Part shown: positions 15,013 to 22,706 of the stretch, piece after piece
Numbering within the stretch: the stretch's first letter is position 1
Layout of the letters: every line of letters begins with the position of its first letter
From: Elusimicrobia bacterium RIFOXYB2_FULL_49_7
Lineage (GTDB): Bacteria > Fibrobacterota > OXYB2-FULL-49-7
Reading direction: 5' to 3'
Length of the DNA: 27,906 bases
Assembly (NCBI GenBank): GCA_001800515.1
Contig: MGVN01000186.1
Coordinates: 1 to 27,906 of the forward strand
Translations under genes and position numbers: made by a program
Notes under the pieces: generated by a model
The model's database searches: none
Seen by the model: the letters and a program-made list of their open reading frames with translations, nothing else
What the model was told of the DNA's origin: nothing

Positions 15013-15537
15013 ATGCTCTCTCAACTTAGTCAGGGGATCTCAGGATTCTTTCTCTTTGTGGCCGGATGGTTGTCTCCGGCCACGGATGAGTTTTCCCTTC
15101 ATTTTGATGAACCGAAACAAACCGCATCCGCATGGCAATGCGCTTTCGAACTCCAGGGGAGTTTTGATCCCAGGTTGTCGGATATTGTGGATGCAGGCAT
15201 TCCCCTCTTGGTCAGCGTCACGGTAAAACAACCGGAAGGCCGGTCCGCACACATGATTCGCGTTCTTCAATACGATGCGATAAAAATGACCTACACTTAT
15301 TCCGATTCTCTTTCCGGAAAAGTGGTCTGTTCAAAATCGTACAGCTTCATCAATACCGCACTGCATGATTTCCGAAAGTTCAACCTGGAGTTTCCTCGGA
15401 CCGAGACGGTCACGGCGCTGTCCGGGGAAATGATCATTTTGCCCAGCCGGGTCCCCCGCCTGGGCCGAAAAATCGATTTACAGGTGCTTTTCGGCGGCAA
15501 CCGGATTGTGGGCCAATATCCGGATACCGGGAGATAA
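15013..15537 (+). CDS. DUF4390-like exported protein
   Basis: A 174-residue protein of unknown function. Residues 1-23 form a hydrophobic signal/anchor (GFFLFVAGWLSPA). The remainder fits DUF4390: a beta-rich start (FELQGSFDPRLSDIVDAGIPLLVSVTV), a central YDAIKMTYTYSD segment and a C-terminal segment of the kind KIDLQVLFGGNRIVG. DUF4390 genes are known next to NtrY-type kinases in Betaproteobacteria, and here too the NtrY-like gene follows after one base (TAA, A, ATG). That repeated pairing suggests a periplasmic partner for the kinase. The ribosome site is poor, so translation is probably coupled to paralogue B. Confidence 0.7.
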   Translation: MLSQLSQGISGFFLFVAGWLSPATDEFSLHFDEPKQTASAWQCAFELQGSFDPRLSDIVDAGIPLLVSVTVKQPEGRSAHMIRVLQYDAIKMTYTYSDSLSGKVVCSKSYSFINTALHDFRKFNLEFPRTETVTALSGEMIILPSRVPRLGRKIDLQVLFGGNRIVGQYPDTGR

Positions 15538-15538
15538 A

Positions 15539-16711
15539 ATGAAACAACTGTGGCAAAGGATCGATTTGGAGTGGAAGATTCTGCTCCTGGCCCTTATTCT
15601 GCTTTTATCCTTGGGTATCGCCATGCAGCGTCTTGCCTCGGATCGCCTTCAGGAAACCTTTCAGGAAAGCGTGGATCCCTCGCTGGACAGTCTTCTTCAA
15701 CAGGGTGCCCTACATGTTGCGGACAGCAGCCGTTCCGTGTGGATAGGCAGTCTGGAACGGAACCGTCAGTGGAAAGCGGTCATGCCCCTTCTGATGGACG
15801 AACAGCGACGGACGCTCCTTTCCTTCTCTCTGGGCCTGGTGATTATTTTCACTCTCTTTGCGCTCTTTACTTTCCGCTATCTCACCCGACCGCTTCGCGA
15901 CCTTCGGCAGAATGCCGAGGCGATTGGGCGGGGAGCATTGCCGGATGTCCGGGTCACGTTGGGCGGCAGCATCGGCAAACTCCAGCAAGAAATGAGAACC
16001 ATGGTGGAAGAACTGCGCCATCTTCGGGAAAGATTGGTGGAGCAGGGCATGGAAATGGCCTGGCGGGACATCGCCCGTATCATGGCGCATGAAATCAAGA
16101 ATCCGCTGACCCCAATCCGCCTGACCCTGGACAGAATGGACGAACGTGCGGACAAAGGTCAAGAAATAGACAAGGAGGAACAGAAGAAGTTTTTACTGCG
16201 TATTTCGAAGGAGGTGGATCAACTGGAACGCCTCACCACATCCTTGTCGACCTTTGCTCGCGATCCTGAAGTACGGATGCGTCCTATTGAGTTGGCCGAT
16301 TACCTGAAATCATTGGCTGCGGACATGATCGAACTTATTCCCCTTTTCGTGGAAGGGAAGGGGCGCATTCAGGGGGATCCCATGCTCCTGCGTCAGGTCT
16401 TTCTGAATCTGATTAAGAACGGGGCGGAAGCAGAAGCCACTGAAATCATTATCCGAATTGAAAAGAAACAAAAGGAACAGGTGGAAGTGACGCTATCGGA
16501 TAATGGCCTTGGTCTGGAAAATGAAAAACTTCAGCAGATTTTTCTTCCCTATGTGTCCTATAAAAAAGGAGGCACGGGTCTGGGCCTGGCTGTCGTAAAG
16601 CGGCTGTTGCTGTCCATGAAGGCGGCCATCCGTGCCGAAAATCGTTTCGATGATAAAAAAGGCCTTCTTTTCACACTGACCTTTCCGGCTTCCAAGGAGG
16701 CATCTCAATGA
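15539..16711 (+). CDS. NtrY-like membrane sensor histidine kinase
   Basis: A 390-residue kinase. The start at 15539 has GGGAG upstream; the frame before it overlaps DUF4390. Transmembrane segments are at about residues 14-30 and 93-112, enclosing a short periplasmic loop of about 60 residues. A HAMP-like region follows (RYLTRPLRDLRQNAEAIGRG). The H-box is MAHEIKNPLTPIRL with phosphoacceptor His184, then NLIKNGAEA (N box), DNGLGLE and GGTGLGLAVVKRL (ATP lid). The EIKNPLTPI form is typical of NtrY/NtrB-type kinases that pair with sigma-54 activators. There is no PAS domain and it is much shorter than classical NtrY. Its stop overlaps the regulator start as ATGA. Confidence 0.92.
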   Translation: MKQLWQRIDLEWKILLLALILLLSLGIAMQRLASDRLQETFQESVDPSLDSLLQQGALHVADSSRSVWIGSLERNRQWKAVMPLLMDEQRRTLLSFSLGLVIIFTLFALFTFRYLTRPLRDLRQNAEAIGRGALPDVRVTLGGSIGKLQQEMRTMVEELRHLRERLVEQGMEMAWRDIARIMAHEIKNPLTPIRLTLDRMDERADKGQEIDKEEQKKFLLRISKEVDQLERLTTSLSTFARDPEVRMRPIELADYLKSLAADMIELIPLFVEGKGRIQGDPMLLRQVFLNLIKNGAEAEATEIIIRIEKKQKEQVEVTLSDNGLGLENEKLQQIFLPYVSYKKGGTGLGLAVVKRLLLSMKAAIRAENRFDDKKGLLFTLTFPASKEASQ

Positions 16712-18060
16712 ATGAATCCATCCGCGTGTTGGTTGTAGACGACGAACTCGAGATTCAGAACTCTCTGTCTGAAATCCTTCAAGAAGAGGGTTATGCCGCG
16801 CTCTGCGCCTCTTCTGCGAAAGAGGCGATCAAACGACTTGAGGAAAAACCGGACATCGCTTTTTTAGACATCAAAATCGGAAATGATAACGGCATGGCGT
16901 TGTTAAAAGAGATTCGTGACAAATCGCCGGATATGCCGGTCATCATGATTACAGGCCATGGCACCGTGTCCTTAGCGGCTGAGGCGTTCCGGTTCGGGGC
17001 CCAGGATTTCCTGGAAAAACCGCTTCGTTTGGTCTTGGTGCGTACGGCGTTGCGTAATGCAGTCGAAAAGATTCGACTAAAACGAAATTTGCTGGGTTTA
17101 TTGACAACGGATCAGGAAGGACCGGTTTTTGCAGCACCCTCCATGAAAGAGCTATACGATCGTGCCGCACGACTATCCGGATTAAAAGAACCGGTCATGA
17201 TTCTCGGCCCTTCCGGTTCCGGCAAAGAACTGGTCGCCCGCTTTCTCCATTTCAAGGGCGTACGAGCAGGAAACCCCTTTGTGGCCATGAACGCCTCTGC
17301 ATTGCCTGAAAAGTTGGCTGAAGATGAATTGTTCGGCCATGAAAAAGGGGCTTTTACCGGTGCAGACAGCCGCCGGGAGGGAAAACTGTTTTCCGCAGAA
17401 GGCGGTACACTGTTTTTGGATGAAATCGGTGACATGGACATGAACATCCAGACAAAACTGCTCCGGTATCTGGAAACCGGGGAGTATTGCCGACTCGGAT
17501 CAGACAAACCGCTTAAGTCCGATGTACGTTTTCTTTGCGCCACCCATCAAAACCTCGATAAACTGATTCAGGAAGGCAAATTCCGGGAGGATCTCTATTA
17601 CCGGCTCAATGCCTTTGTACTGAAGGTGCCCCCTCTATCGGAACGGCGGGAGGATATTCCTCTATTATGCGAACGCTTTCTGAAAAATCTGTCGCTCTCA
17701 TTGGGTTCCGACAAACGACTTTCCGATGGAGCACTGACTCTTTTAATACAACATGATTTTCCAGGCAATGTCCGGGAATTGAAAAATATCCTGACACGGG
17801 CGGCGGTCTATTGCGACCGGACGGTCATTGGGCAGGAGGTGGTGGGGGATGTGTTGTCTGAATTGCCCAAAAGTCAACATACCGACAAACCGTTATCGGA
17901 GGGTGAGTTGGATTTCCGGAGTGCCCGGATTGAATTTGAACGGCACTTTATTCAGCAGGCACTGACCCGTTTTGGAAACAATATCTCCATGACCGCACAA
18001 CACATCGGCATAGCCCAGCCGAATTTGTCCAGAAAAATGAAAGAGTTGGGAATTCGGTAA
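16708..18060 (+). CDS. NtrC/NtrX-family sigma-54-dependent response regulator
   Basis: A 450-residue regulator, cognate to the kinase with which it overlaps by 4 bases. The receiver domain is residues 5-118, with phospho-acceptor Asp54 in FLDIKIG and switch Lys104 in FLEKPL. The AAA+ domain covers about 140-370: Walker A GPSGSGKE (167-174), the sigma-54 contact loop GAFTGA (214-219), Walker B TLFLDE (234-239) and FREDLYYRLN. A Fis-type helix-turn-helix sits at 424-449 (SMTAQHIGIAQPNLSRKMKELG). All residues needed for ATP hydrolysis and sigma-54 contact are present. The sigma-54-like element at 13301-13316 upstream of this gene cluster is an obvious candidate target. Confidence 0.94.
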   Translation: MNESIRVLVVDDELEIQNSLSEILQEEGYAALCASSAKEAIKRLEEKPDIAFLDIKIGNDNGMALLKEIRDKSPDMPVIMITGHGTVSLAAEAFRFGAQDFLEKPLRLVLVRTALRNAVEKIRLKRNLLGLLTTDQEGPVFAAPSMKELYDRAARLSGLKEPVMILGPSGSGKELVARFLHFKGVRAGNPFVAMNASALPEKLAEDELFGHEKGAFTGADSRREGKLFSAEGGTLFLDEIGDMDMNIQTKLLRYLETGEYCRLGSDKPLKSDVRFLCATHQNLDKLIQEGKFREDLYYRLNAFVLKVPPLSERREDIPLLCERFLKNLSLSLGSDKRLSDGALTLLIQHDFPGNVRELKNILTRAAVYCDRTVIGQEVVGDVLSELPKSQHTDKPLSEGELDFRSARIEFERHFIQQALTRFGNNISMTAQHIGIAQPNLSRKMKELGIR

Positions 18061-18120
18061 ATAAGTTGGTCCACCAGAATATCCGAACTCTTTTCAAGAC
18101 CGGATTCATGTTTCGACAAA

Positions 18121-18143
18121 AGTATATACTATTAATATATACT
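18121..18143. repeat. AT-rich perfect inverted repeat
   Basis: AGTATATA, loop CTATTAA, TATATACT: an 8-bp perfect stem 60 bases after the regulator stop. It resembles the AT-rich hairpin at 13202-13232 in style and in lying after a plus-strand gene set. It might mark the end of the transcript or bind a protein. The rest of 18061-18240 shows only the weak hairpin at 18185-18214. Confidence 0.35.
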
Positions 18144-18184
18144 CCCTCTATGCAAAACGTAAGTTGACGATGATAAAAACATGC

Positions 18185-18214
18185 CTCTTTAACCACATTA
18201 GATCCGCTAAAGAG
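18185..18214 (-). terminator. Weak candidate terminator after the fliD-fliS genes
   Basis: CTCTTTA and TAAAGAG form a 7-bp stem with a 16-base loop. On the minus strand, TTTTT follows 5 bases later. It lies 27 bases past the last gene of the flagellar set. The loop is long and the stem short, so efficiency is uncertain. Confidence 0.35.
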
Positions 18215-18240
18215 ACTATTAATCCAATAATAAAGGGGAC

Positions 18241-18633
18241 TTAATAGGCTTGAGCTAATGCATACATTTGCTTGCGATAGCTGGGAAGGGCTTCGCGTCT
18301 CAGCACCACACGCTGGCGGAGCTCTTCGAGAATTTCCCGTTTGCGCTCCTCGATCCGGTTCATGAGCAGCGTATCCTGACGGGTAATATCCTGAATGAGT
18401 CCGGAAAGCACGCGATACTTGCCATGTAGAGAAGGGGGCAGGGATTCCAGGGATAGCTGGGTCTCACCGAGCAGACCATCCGCTTCTTCGATGAGAACGG
18501 TGCGGCGATTGAGTATCTCGTTAATCTGATCAAGCGTCTCAAGATTTTGAAAGACCTTCCATTCGGAAATACGTCTCACCTCCGAATAAACGGCGATAAG
18601 ACGCCCCAATAAGGGTTCCATGGAAGGCGCCAT
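18241..18633 (-). CDS. Hypothetical helical protein in FliT position
   Basis: I do not recognise the sequence. The 130-residue product from ATG at 18633 is charged and predicted helical throughout (for example NRIEERKREILEELRQRVVLRREAL), with heptad-like spacing that suggests a coiled coil or helical bundle. The alternative TTG start at 18654 overlaps fliS; ATG 18633 has GGTGGG 8 bases upstream and starts 4 bases after the fliS stop. Small helical chaperones such as FliT or FlgN often follow fliS, so an export chaperone for FliD or hook-associated proteins is a reasonable guess from size, helicity and place only. Confidence 0.6.
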   Translation of the reverse strand: MAPSMEPLLGRLIAVYSEVRRISEWKVFQNLETLDQINEILNRRTVLIEEADGLLGETQLSLESLPPSLHGKYRVLSGLIQDITRQDTLLMNRIEERKREILEELRQRVVLRREALPSYRKQMYALAQAY

Positions 18634-18637
18634 TCGG

Positions 18638-19072
18638 TTATCCCACCAATCCAAAGCTTAAGGTCTGTACGGGCGCAGCTTGGTCGAACTTTTCCTTTTT
18701 CACTTTGTCGATGGCAATCACCCACGCCTCGCGCAGGCTCTTCAGATGAAGAAGCACTTCATCGATCATCCGGGTATCCTGCTTGATATTGGCTTCGGAA
18801 AGACGCCAGTTGAAATAGTCGTATAATGAATAAAGCCGTTTGGCAATGACGCCGCCCTTGTTCATGTTCAGAGCAACCATCAGTTCGGTCACCGCATCCT
18901 GGGCTTTATAAAGACTTTTGGATCGCTCAACATGTTTTTTCTGTTGAACGAACTCCTTGGCCATGGTGCACGACTTGATGGCCACATCGTAACAGATGAG
19001 GATCAAGCGTCCCTGATCAGCCGTGCTGACGCTGGTGGTCGTGTAATTGGAGGCGGCGGAATTTTTGTACAT
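18638..19072 (-). CDS. fliS: Flagellin export chaperone FliS
   Basis: FliS binds the C-terminus of flagellin and prevents early polymerisation in the cytoplasm. The 144-residue helical product has family features: an N-terminal Y-x-T-T-T-S-V-S-T region, GRLILICYDVAIKSC (family pattern LILMLYDGAI), ELMVALNMNKGGVIAKRLYSLYDY in the middle (family pattern L-x-x-x-L-N-x-x-x-GG-x-I-A-x-x-L-x-x-L-Y-x-Y) and a final helix LLHLKSLREAWVIAI. AGGGG precedes the ATG. It lies 26 bases after fliD and is followed by the FliT-position gene. Confidence 0.93.
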   Translation of the reverse strand: MYKNSAASNYTTTSVSTADQGRLILICYDVAIKSCTMAKEFVQQKKHVERSKSLYKAQDAVTELMVALNMNKGGVIAKRLYSLYDYFNWRLSEANIKQDTRMIDEVLLHLKSLREAWVIAIDKVKKEKFDQAAPVQTLSFGLVG

Positions 19073-19098
19073 AAGCTTCCCCTTATCGATGATTTTTC

Positions 19099-21159
19099 TT
19101 ATGAACCTAATTGTGAAAGCATATTCGAGCTCTGGCTCTTCATACGGGACATGGTCTGTTCCAGATTCGAGAACTCTTTGATCAGCTTCTGCCGGTAATT
19201 CTCGACATAGTCGTTCTTGGCCGAAATCTTATCCTCCATGTCATCAATATTACTTTGGACCGCTTTCTTACGGAGCGACACAAAGCCTTCATAGGTATCC
19301 GTGACCGTCTTGATGTAATGGGACAATTCCATCCCAAGACCCTTAGAAAAAGTGAAAATGGTGCTGCCCGTGGCAGGAACGGTAATGGACAAGTCCTTGG
19401 CCTCCCCATCCTCCTTAACGGTTAAAACGTTGCCGGAAAGCTTGGCGTTGAAGGTCTTGAGCACATTGTCGTTCTTATCAAGCAATGACACGGTCTTAGC
19501 GTCAACATTGATCAAATACCGGCCGGAGCTGGTGTTCTTTGTGGAACGGCCATAAATAAAACTGGTATCTTCAGAGGAACCGCGCTGAACGAACAGGTTT
19601 TTAACATCTTCATAACTGTTGGTCAGCGCCTTTTTGAATTTCTCTTCATCAATTTCATATTCGCCGCTGTACTGGTTGATCATGATGCCGACCGAGGCAA
19701 GTGAGTTGTACTTGGACCCCACCATATATTCAAACTGCTGGGTCAGCATGTTGCGCAGTTCACTCTTCAGACGGCCTACCGTGGAATCGCTGGCCAGTGC
19801 ACCTTTGGTGATATCGTTTTTCTTGGTCGGGTCGTTCGGATTACTCTCATCCTCTTTTTTCTGTTCCACCTTCACCTTGGTCTGTTCGTCGATGTACTTC
19901 ATGACCATGTTGAAGGAATCCAGAAAATCCTGCACATTGCTCTTGATGCCGTCCAGATCACGATCAATGCTGACCTGGATCGTTTGAGTAATGTCGGCCT
20001 TGCGCATCTTGATGTTGACGCCCTCTACGGAATCCTCGGCTTCATTGGTGGTGGAATGGAGATAGAGACCATCCACACTGAAGAAAGCATCCGTACCCAC
20101 CTGAAGAATGCCGTTCTTGCCGGCCGTGTTCACGGCCATGAGACCGCCCAACCCTAAACTGCCGCCGCTTTCATTATTTGCGGAGAGTTCAATCTGGAGG
20201 GACGTGGCGCCCGTGGTTTTATCGGTCACCATGATACGCCCGTTTTCCACGGAGGCAGTGACCATTCCGTTGAAGGTTTTCTCGATTTCGCTGAGGAGAT
20301 CAGACACTTTCATGGAAGCAGGATCTGCGACCACAAAATTCCGGGTGGAAATCTGGTTACCATTACGATCCATGCCCCGAATGGAGATGGTGTCATTGAT
20401 GCCCACACTTGCACCGTCGATATCGGAAAAAAGCGTATCTGCCGTGATATCGGAACCGCTGCTTGTATTCTGTGCGGACTGTACTTTGTGGGTGACGTTT
20501 CCCTTTTCGCCGGCGCTGTTAAAAATACCCAGGTCACGGAGAGCCGTCCCCACGGTTTCGGTATACGCAGCGCCATCCGCCCCGGAATCCTTGCTGGTAA
20601 TCGAAAGCGTATATTCGGTGTCTGAAATCTTGATAATCGTGGCACTGATGCCGATGTCTTCAGCAGAATTGATCTTGTCCCGGACTTCCTTCATGGAATC
20701 ACCGGCTTCAATCTTGATGGTCACATCCGTGCCCGTGGGATCGTTTTCCACCGCGGCTTTGGTGCGGTTCACTGTAAATTCGCCGCTGATATCGAGGGCT
20801 AAATGGGAGGTGGCAAAGGTCTTGGACATGATCTTTTCGCTTCTGGCGAGTTGATATACGCCCAGCGAAAAAGAACCCGGTGTACCGCCGTCTTTTCCCT
20901 CAATGGTGACAATCTCTTCATCCGAAGAGGTGATTTTAAATTTATCAAAGGTATCGGGATCGTGCAGTCCTTCCGCTTTGCGTGACAATGTGGTCAGATT
21001 GGTGGACAAGGTTCCCCAGGAACTCAAGGTCAATTCAAAATTCTTCTGTTTTGTCTCTAATCGGGTGACCTGTTGTTTTTCAATGGCTACCAGCCCGTCT
21101 ATGATACCATTGGTATCCAGACCGGAGGCCAGACCGCCTACTGAAATTCCTTCACTCAT
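19099..21159 (-). CDS. fliD: Flagellar filament cap protein FliD
   Basis: FliD (hook-associated protein 2) caps the filament and guides flagellin assembly outside the cell. The 686-residue product begins with the FliD N-terminal signature (GLASGLDTNGIIDGLVAIEKQQVTRL) and ends with the C-terminal coiled-coil domain (DDMEDKISAKNDYVENYRQKL, then FSNLEQTMSRMKSQSSNML). The middle, about 120-400, is the variable surface-exposed region rich in T, S, D and G. It is longer than E. coli FliD (about 470), as in many other phyla. There is no signal peptide, as expected for type III export. GGGAGAAG precedes the ATG, and a sigma-28 promoter lies at 21202-21228. Confidence 0.95.
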   Translation of the reverse strand: MSEGISVGGLASGLDTNGIIDGLVAIEKQQVTRLETKQKNFELTLSSWGTLSTNLTTLSRKAEGLHDPDTFDKFKITSSDEEIVTIEGKDGGTPGSFSLGVYQLARSEKIMSKTFATSHLALDISGEFTVNRTKAAVENDPTGTDVTIKIEAGDSMKEVRDKINSAEDIGISATIIKISDTEYTLSITSKDSGADGAAYTETVGTALRDLGIFNSAGEKGNVTHKVQSAQNTSSGSDITADTLFSDIDGASVGINDTISIRGMDRNGNQISTRNFVVADPASMKVSDLLSEIEKTFNGMVTASVENGRIMVTDKTTGATSLQIELSANNESGGSLGLGGLMAVNTAGKNGILQVGTDAFFSVDGLYLHSTTNEAEDSVEGVNIKMRKADITQTIQVSIDRDLDGIKSNVQDFLDSFNMVMKYIDEQTKVKVEQKKEDESNPNDPTKKNDITKGALASDSTVGRLKSELRNMLTQQFEYMVGSKYNSLASVGIMINQYSGEYEIDEEKFKKALTNSYEDVKNLFVQRGSSEDTSFIYGRSTKNTSSGRYLINVDAKTVSLLDKNDNVLKTFNAKLSGNVLTVKEDGEAKDLSITVPATGSTIFTFSKGLGMELSHYIKTVTDTYEGFVSLRKKAVQSNIDDMEDKISAKNDYVENYRQKLIKEFSNLEQTMSRMKSQSSNMLSQLGS

Positions 21160-21201
21160 ACATCTTCTCCCATCATTATTAAGAATGCTTCCATTAGTTT
21201 T

Positions 21202-21228
21202 TTATCGTACAAAACAGCGAAAAACTTA
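21202..21228 (-). promoter_or_regulatory. Sigma-28 (FliA) promoter for fliD-fliS
   Basis: On the minus strand, TAAG (21225-21228), exactly 15 bases, then TACGATAA (21202-21209). The FliA consensus is TAAA-N15-GCCGATAA, so 3 of 4 and 6 of 8 positions match at the right spacing, and GTTT follows the -35 as in the extended consensus. The start would be near 21195, about 36 bases before the fliD ATG. Late flagellar genes such as fliD and fliS are classic sigma-28 targets. Confidence 0.6.
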
Positions 21229-21245
21229 AGTGTTTTATCAATTCA

Positions 21246-21251
21246 TATAAT
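21246..21251 (+). promoter_or_regulatory. -10 element for the YciO-family gene, possible leaderless start
   Basis: A perfect TATAAT ends 7 bases before the ATG at 21259, so transcription would begin at or next to the start codon. No Shine-Dalgarno sequence is present. No good -35 box is seen. Confidence 0.4.
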
Positions 21252-21258
21252 TATATTT

Positions 21259-21885
21259 ATGACAGTTATGGCAATTTTAAAAATCCATCCTAAGACCCCT
21301 CAAAATCGGCTCATAGCTCAAGCCGCACAACTCATTAAAAATGGGGGGGTTATCGCCTATCCATCAGATACCACCTATGCCCTGGCCGCTGATTTGTTTT
21401 CTAAAAAAGCAATCGAAAGAATATCAACAATAAAAAAATTGGATAGTTCAAAGCTTTTTAGCTGCATTTGCTATGATTTTTCAAAATTAAGCGAATATGC
21501 CTTTATTTCCAACAGCCACTTCAGGATTATGAAACACTTACTCCCAGGCCCCTATACCTTCATTCTAAAAGGCAAGGCCCTGCTCCCAAAGATCACGCTC
21601 ACTCGGCGGAAGACCATCGGGATCCGTATGCCCGACTTTCCGATTGTCCGCTCACTCTACAAGGCTGTGGATTCTCCCTTTCTCTCCTGCGGTACCCGTT
21701 TGTCGGATGATGAACCCCTGAATGACCCTCAGGAAATAGAGGATAAGCTCGGTCATTGTATTGATCTGGTCATCGACGGCGGGAAAATTCCCTACGCCCC
21801 CTCCTCCATCATCAGCCTGGAAGAGGAATTGCCGGTCATCCTTCGCGAAGGCTGCGGGGATCTCTCATTTTTCCGCACCGAATAA
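21259..21885 (+). CDS. YciO/Sua5/YrdC-family protein (threonylcarbamoyl-AMP synthase-like)
   Basis: The family makes threonylcarbamoyl-AMP for the t6A modification of tRNA. The 208-residue protein is closest to E. coli YciO by pattern: IHPKTPQNRLIAQA, GGVIAYPSDTTYALA, LLPGPYTFILKG, RRKTIGIRMPDFPI, VREG-like ILREGCGDL at the end. YciO proteins share the fold but their activity is less certain than that of YrdC/TsaC. Start codons at 21259 and 21268 are both possible; neither has a ribosome-binding site. The first 300 or so bases are much more AT-rich than the rest of the gene. mazG starts 11 bases after the stop. Confidence 0.88.
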   Translation: MTVMAILKIHPKTPQNRLIAQAAQLIKNGGVIAYPSDTTYALAADLFSKKAIERISTIKKLDSSKLFSCICYDFSKLSEYAFISNSHFRIMKHLLPGPYTFILKGKALLPKITLTRRKTIGIRMPDFPIVRSLYKAVDSPFLSCGTRLSDDEPLNDPQEIEDKLGHCIDLVIDGGKIPYAPSSIISLEEELPVILREGCGDLSFFRTE

Positions 21886-21896
21886 GGGGGTACCTC

Positions 21897-22688
21897 ATGG
21901 ACAAATCCTTTGCCCGGCTTGTTTCCATCATGCGCCGTCTGCGCAGTTCAAAAGGGTGCCCGTGGGATCGTGAACAGACTCATGAAACGATTTTACGCTG
22001 TTTGATTGAAGAGGCATATGAATTTTACGAGGCTGTTCTGGAAAAGGACGATGCCAAGATGTGCGAGGAATTGGGCGACCTGCTCCTGCAAATCGTCTTT
22101 CACGCCCAAATGGCCGCAGAACGGCGCGCCTTTAATGCAGCCGATGTCTGCCGCGCTATTTCGGATAAACTTGAACGGCGTCATCCCCATGTCTTCGGCC
22201 GGACCCGGGTTAAGAACAGCGATGAGGTGGTTTCCAATTGGGAAAAGATCAAGCGCACGGAAAAAAGCAATCGTGCCAGAACATCGATTCTTGACGGCAT
22301 TCCAAAGGCCTTTCCGGCGCTTCTCAAAGCCTACAAGATTCAAAAACGGGCTGCACGAGGAGGCTTTGACTGGAAAAGGATAACCCCGGTCATCGGTAAG
22401 ATTGAGGAGGAGATCCGGGAGGTCCGTGCCGAGATCAACAGCCGGGCAAAAGACCGCCGCCGGAAAATTACTCTTGAAATCGGAGACCTGTTCTTCGCGG
22501 TGGTCAACCTGTCACGACACCTGCATGTCGATCCGGAAGAGGCGTTGTCGCTGGCCAATCGAAAATTCGAGATCCGTTTCCGAAACGTGGAGCAACGCCT
22601 TCTTGCGGAAGGGAAAAAAATGCGTCGTTTGTCATTACGGGAGCTCGATCGTTATTGGGACGCGGAAAAGTTGAAAAACAAGAACTGA
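21897..22688 (+). CDS. mazG: Nucleoside triphosphate pyrophosphohydrolase MazG
   Basis: MazG hydrolyses NTPs and dNTPs to monophosphates and pyrophosphate, cleaning the nucleotide pool. The 263-residue product has the usual two tandem MazG domains. The N-terminal one carries GCPWDREQTHETI, LIEEAYEFYEAV and EELGDLLLQIVFHAQM (the metal-binding E-x-x-E and E-x-x-D). The second, from about residue 160, has IEEEIREVRAEI and LEIGDLFFAVVNLSRHL. Length and order match E. coli MazG. GGGGGT lies 6 bases before the ATG. No mazEF toxin pair is present. Confidence 0.95.
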   Translation: MDKSFARLVSIMRRLRSSKGCPWDREQTHETILRCLIEEAYEFYEAVLEKDDAKMCEELGDLLLQIVFHAQMAAERRAFNAADVCRAISDKLERRHPHVFGRTRVKNSDEVVSNWEKIKRTEKSNRARTSILDGIPKAFPALLKAYKIQKRAARGGFDWKRITPVIGKIEEEIREVRAEINSRAKDRRRKITLEIGDLFFAVVNLSRHLHVDPEEALSLANRKFEIRFRNVEQRLLAEGKKMRRLSLRELDRYWDAEKLKNKN

Positions 22689-22706
22689 TTCCTTTATTTT
22701 GACATC

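Noticed and set aside
21343..21349. Run of seven G near the start of the YciO-family gene, possible phase-variable tract
   Set aside because: It encodes the conserved Gly-Gly of the GGVIAYP motif, so the run follows from codon choice; seven is short for a switch.
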